A stretch of 14,856 nt of DNA from JBCBWG01 sp039039985 (GTDB lineage: Bacteria > Pseudomonadota > Alphaproteobacteria > Rhizobiales > Hyphomicrobiaceae): contig JBCCOV010000126.1 in assembly GCA_039039985.1 (NCBI GenBank), forward strand, positions 1 through 14,856. The letters are read 5' to 3'. A program made the position numbers and the translations under genes. The notes beneath the pieces are model-generated. The model ran no database searches and was not told the origin of the DNA. It saw only the letters and a program-made list of their open reading frames with translations. Positions 13,798 through 14,856 of the stretch are shown one piece after another. Within the stretch, counting starts at the first letter, position 1, and every line of letters begins with the position of its first letter.

Positions 13798-14856
13798 ATG
13801 GCTATGGCACATACATTTGACCCTCAGGCTTTCGCGCTTCACCGCGGTCACACTCAGAAAGCCAAACTGAGCCATCCGAGTGCGCTGACCCCAGGAACGC
13901 TGGCAGCGCTCGTTCGGTTGTCAGACGCGCTGTTGTTGTCGACACTCGGTGTTGTGCTGGCCATCGTCGGTGCTGGAACCGCTGAACTGCCCCACTATGC
14001 GGTCGCCACGTTGATCGGTGCGATATCTGCAACCCAAGTGTTCAGTTCTTGTGGCCTTTACCGGATAAGTGCGCTCGCCCGTGACGGACAAAACGTTGTG
14101 CGGCTGACGCTCGGTTGGGCTGCGACGCTGGCCGTTCTTGTGGCGGCAATCTTGTTGCTGAGAAGCGGGCACGCCTTGTCTCAAAGCTGGCTGATGGCCT
14201 GGTTCGCAGCCGGTACAGCTGGATTGGTGTTGTCACGCACGTGGGTTGGCGCGACCGTGCGACAAAGGTTGAGCGATGGCCGCCTGTCGCGCCGCGCCGT
14301 AATTGTCGGCGCCAATGAACGCGCCATCGCGTTGATTGCGGCGCTGCGTGCCGAAACAGACACCGGTATTGAAATCTGTGGCGTGTTTGATGATCGCGCC
14401 GAGACGCGGCACCCAGAGGATGTTGCGGGCGTCCCGCTATGCGGTCGCTTGGACGATCTCGTGACCTATGCCCGCACACGCCGCGTCGACGACATTCTTC
14501 TGACGCTTCCCGCAACAGCAGAGACGCGGCTGCTCACGATCCTGGAACAGCTCTCCGTCTTGCCGGTCGACATTCGTCTCGACGCGCACGTCTCGCGACT
14601 GCCCTTTCGACCGCGCGCCTATTCCTACATCGGCCGCGTGCCATTCATCGACCTGTTTGAGCGGCCGATCGGCGACTGGGGTGTGATCCTGAAGTCCGCA
14701 TTTGACCGCGTTGTCGCATTGATCGCTTTGATCCTCCTGGCGCCAGTTCTCGCCGGCGTCGCGATCGCGATACGCTTGGACAGCCGCGGCCCGATCCTGT
14801 TCCGCCAAAAGCGGTATGGCTTTAACAACGAGCTGGTCGAAGTCTTTAAGTTCCGA
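13798..14856 (+). CDS. Polyprenyl-phosphate sugar-1-phosphate transferase, WcaJ/ExoY type (3' end beyond window)
   Basis: The frame is open for 353 codons to the window edge. The protein starts polysaccharide synthesis by moving a sugar phosphate from a nucleotide sugar to undecaprenyl phosphate in the inner membrane. Four N-terminal helices (about residues 40-62, 65-85, 102-122, 130-150) come first. A nucleotide-binding-like domain follows (RRAVIVGANERAIAL, then GVFDDRAETRH, VPLCGRLDDL, VDDILLTLP). The fifth helix begins the catalytic domain at about residue 299 (AFDRVVALIALILLAPVL), with RLDSRGPILFRQKRYG and the start of the KFR signature visible; the catalytic core lies mostly beyond the edge. 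The ATG at 13798 or the ATG two codons later (13804) could be the start; GGGA is 4 or 10 bases upstream respectively. It follows the GT4 gene in the same direction. Confidence 0.9.
   Translation, partial: MAMAHTFDPQAFALHRGHTQKAKLSHPSALTPGTLAALVRLSDALLLSTLGVVLAIVGAGTAELPHYAVATLIGAISATQVFSSCGLYRISALARDGQNVVRLTLGWAATLAVLVAAILLLRSGHALSQSWLMAWFAAGTAGLVLSRTWVGATVRQRLSDGRLSRRAVIVGANERAIALIAALRAETDTGIEICGVFDDRAETRHPEDVAGVPLCGRLDDLVTYARTRRVDDILLTLPATAETRLLTILEQLSVLPVDIRLDAHVSRLPFRPRAYSYIGRVPFIDLFERPIGDWGVILKSAFDRVVALIALILLAPVLAGVAIAIRLDSRGPILFRQKRYGFNNELVEVFKFR

Noticed and set aside
1..14856. Mobile elements, CRISPR arrays, phage genes
   Set aside because: I saw no transposase, integrase, regularly spaced repeats or phage-like proteins on either strand.

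Overview
The window looks like chromosomal DNA of an alphaproteobacterium, most likely of the Hyphomicrobiales (Rhizobiales). The evidence is GC-rich DNA with mostly G/C third codon positions, the rnd-lptC-lptA gene order, a short DEDDy-type RNase D without an HRDC domain, an NDUFA9-like protein, the Hsp20-DUF1150 pair with a ROSE-type RNA thermometer, and an ExoP/Wza/WcaJ-type exopolysaccharide locus. No insertion sequence, integrase, phage gene or CRISPR array was seen.

Layout. (1) 1-2556, minus strand: RNase D (rnd), then a 224-base gap that can fold into a complex RNA leader, then a very long lipopolysaccharide-transport gene that runs off the left edge. This gene joins an LptC module and two LptA/OstA modules in one reading frame. 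(2) 2557-3691: a 443-base stretch with no convincing gene, a small single-span membrane protein of unknown function (3000-3569), and a perfect 14-base tandem duplication next to a tRNA gene. (3) 3692-4976: tRNA-Leu(CAG) on the minus strand with its own promoter, and a divergent NDUFA9-like Rossmann protein ending at a strong bidirectional terminator hairpin. (4) 4984-5961, minus strand: small heat-shock protein and DUF1150 protein, with an RpoH-like promoter and a three-hairpin leader whose last hairpin buries the ribosome binding site. (5) 6135-9155: a TauE/SafE-type membrane transporter on the plus strand, convergent with a minus-strand run of an LpxH-like phosphoesterase, a GT4 glycosyltransferase (overlapping ATGA) and a short DksA/TraR zinc-finger protein. 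(6) 9374-14856: an exopolysaccharide locus. A Wzz/Wzc-like chain-length protein lies on the minus strand. Divergent from it are a Wza-like outer-membrane lipoprotein, a GT4 glycosyltransferase and a partial WcaJ/ExoY-like polyprenyl-phosphate sugar transferase.

How the parts work together. Much of the window concerns the cell envelope. The Lpt protein should bridge the periplasm for LPS export. The phosphoesterase/GT pair probably modifies a lipid or lipid-linked sugar. The last four genes supply the initiating sugar transferase, a chain-elongating transferase, the inner-membrane copolymerase and the outer-membrane exit channel of a Wzx/Wzy-type polysaccharide pathway.

The observations most worth checking are the LptC-LptA-LptA fusion, the pseudoknot-capable leader in front of it, the ROSE-like thermometer, and the degenerate kinase half of the Wzc-like protein.
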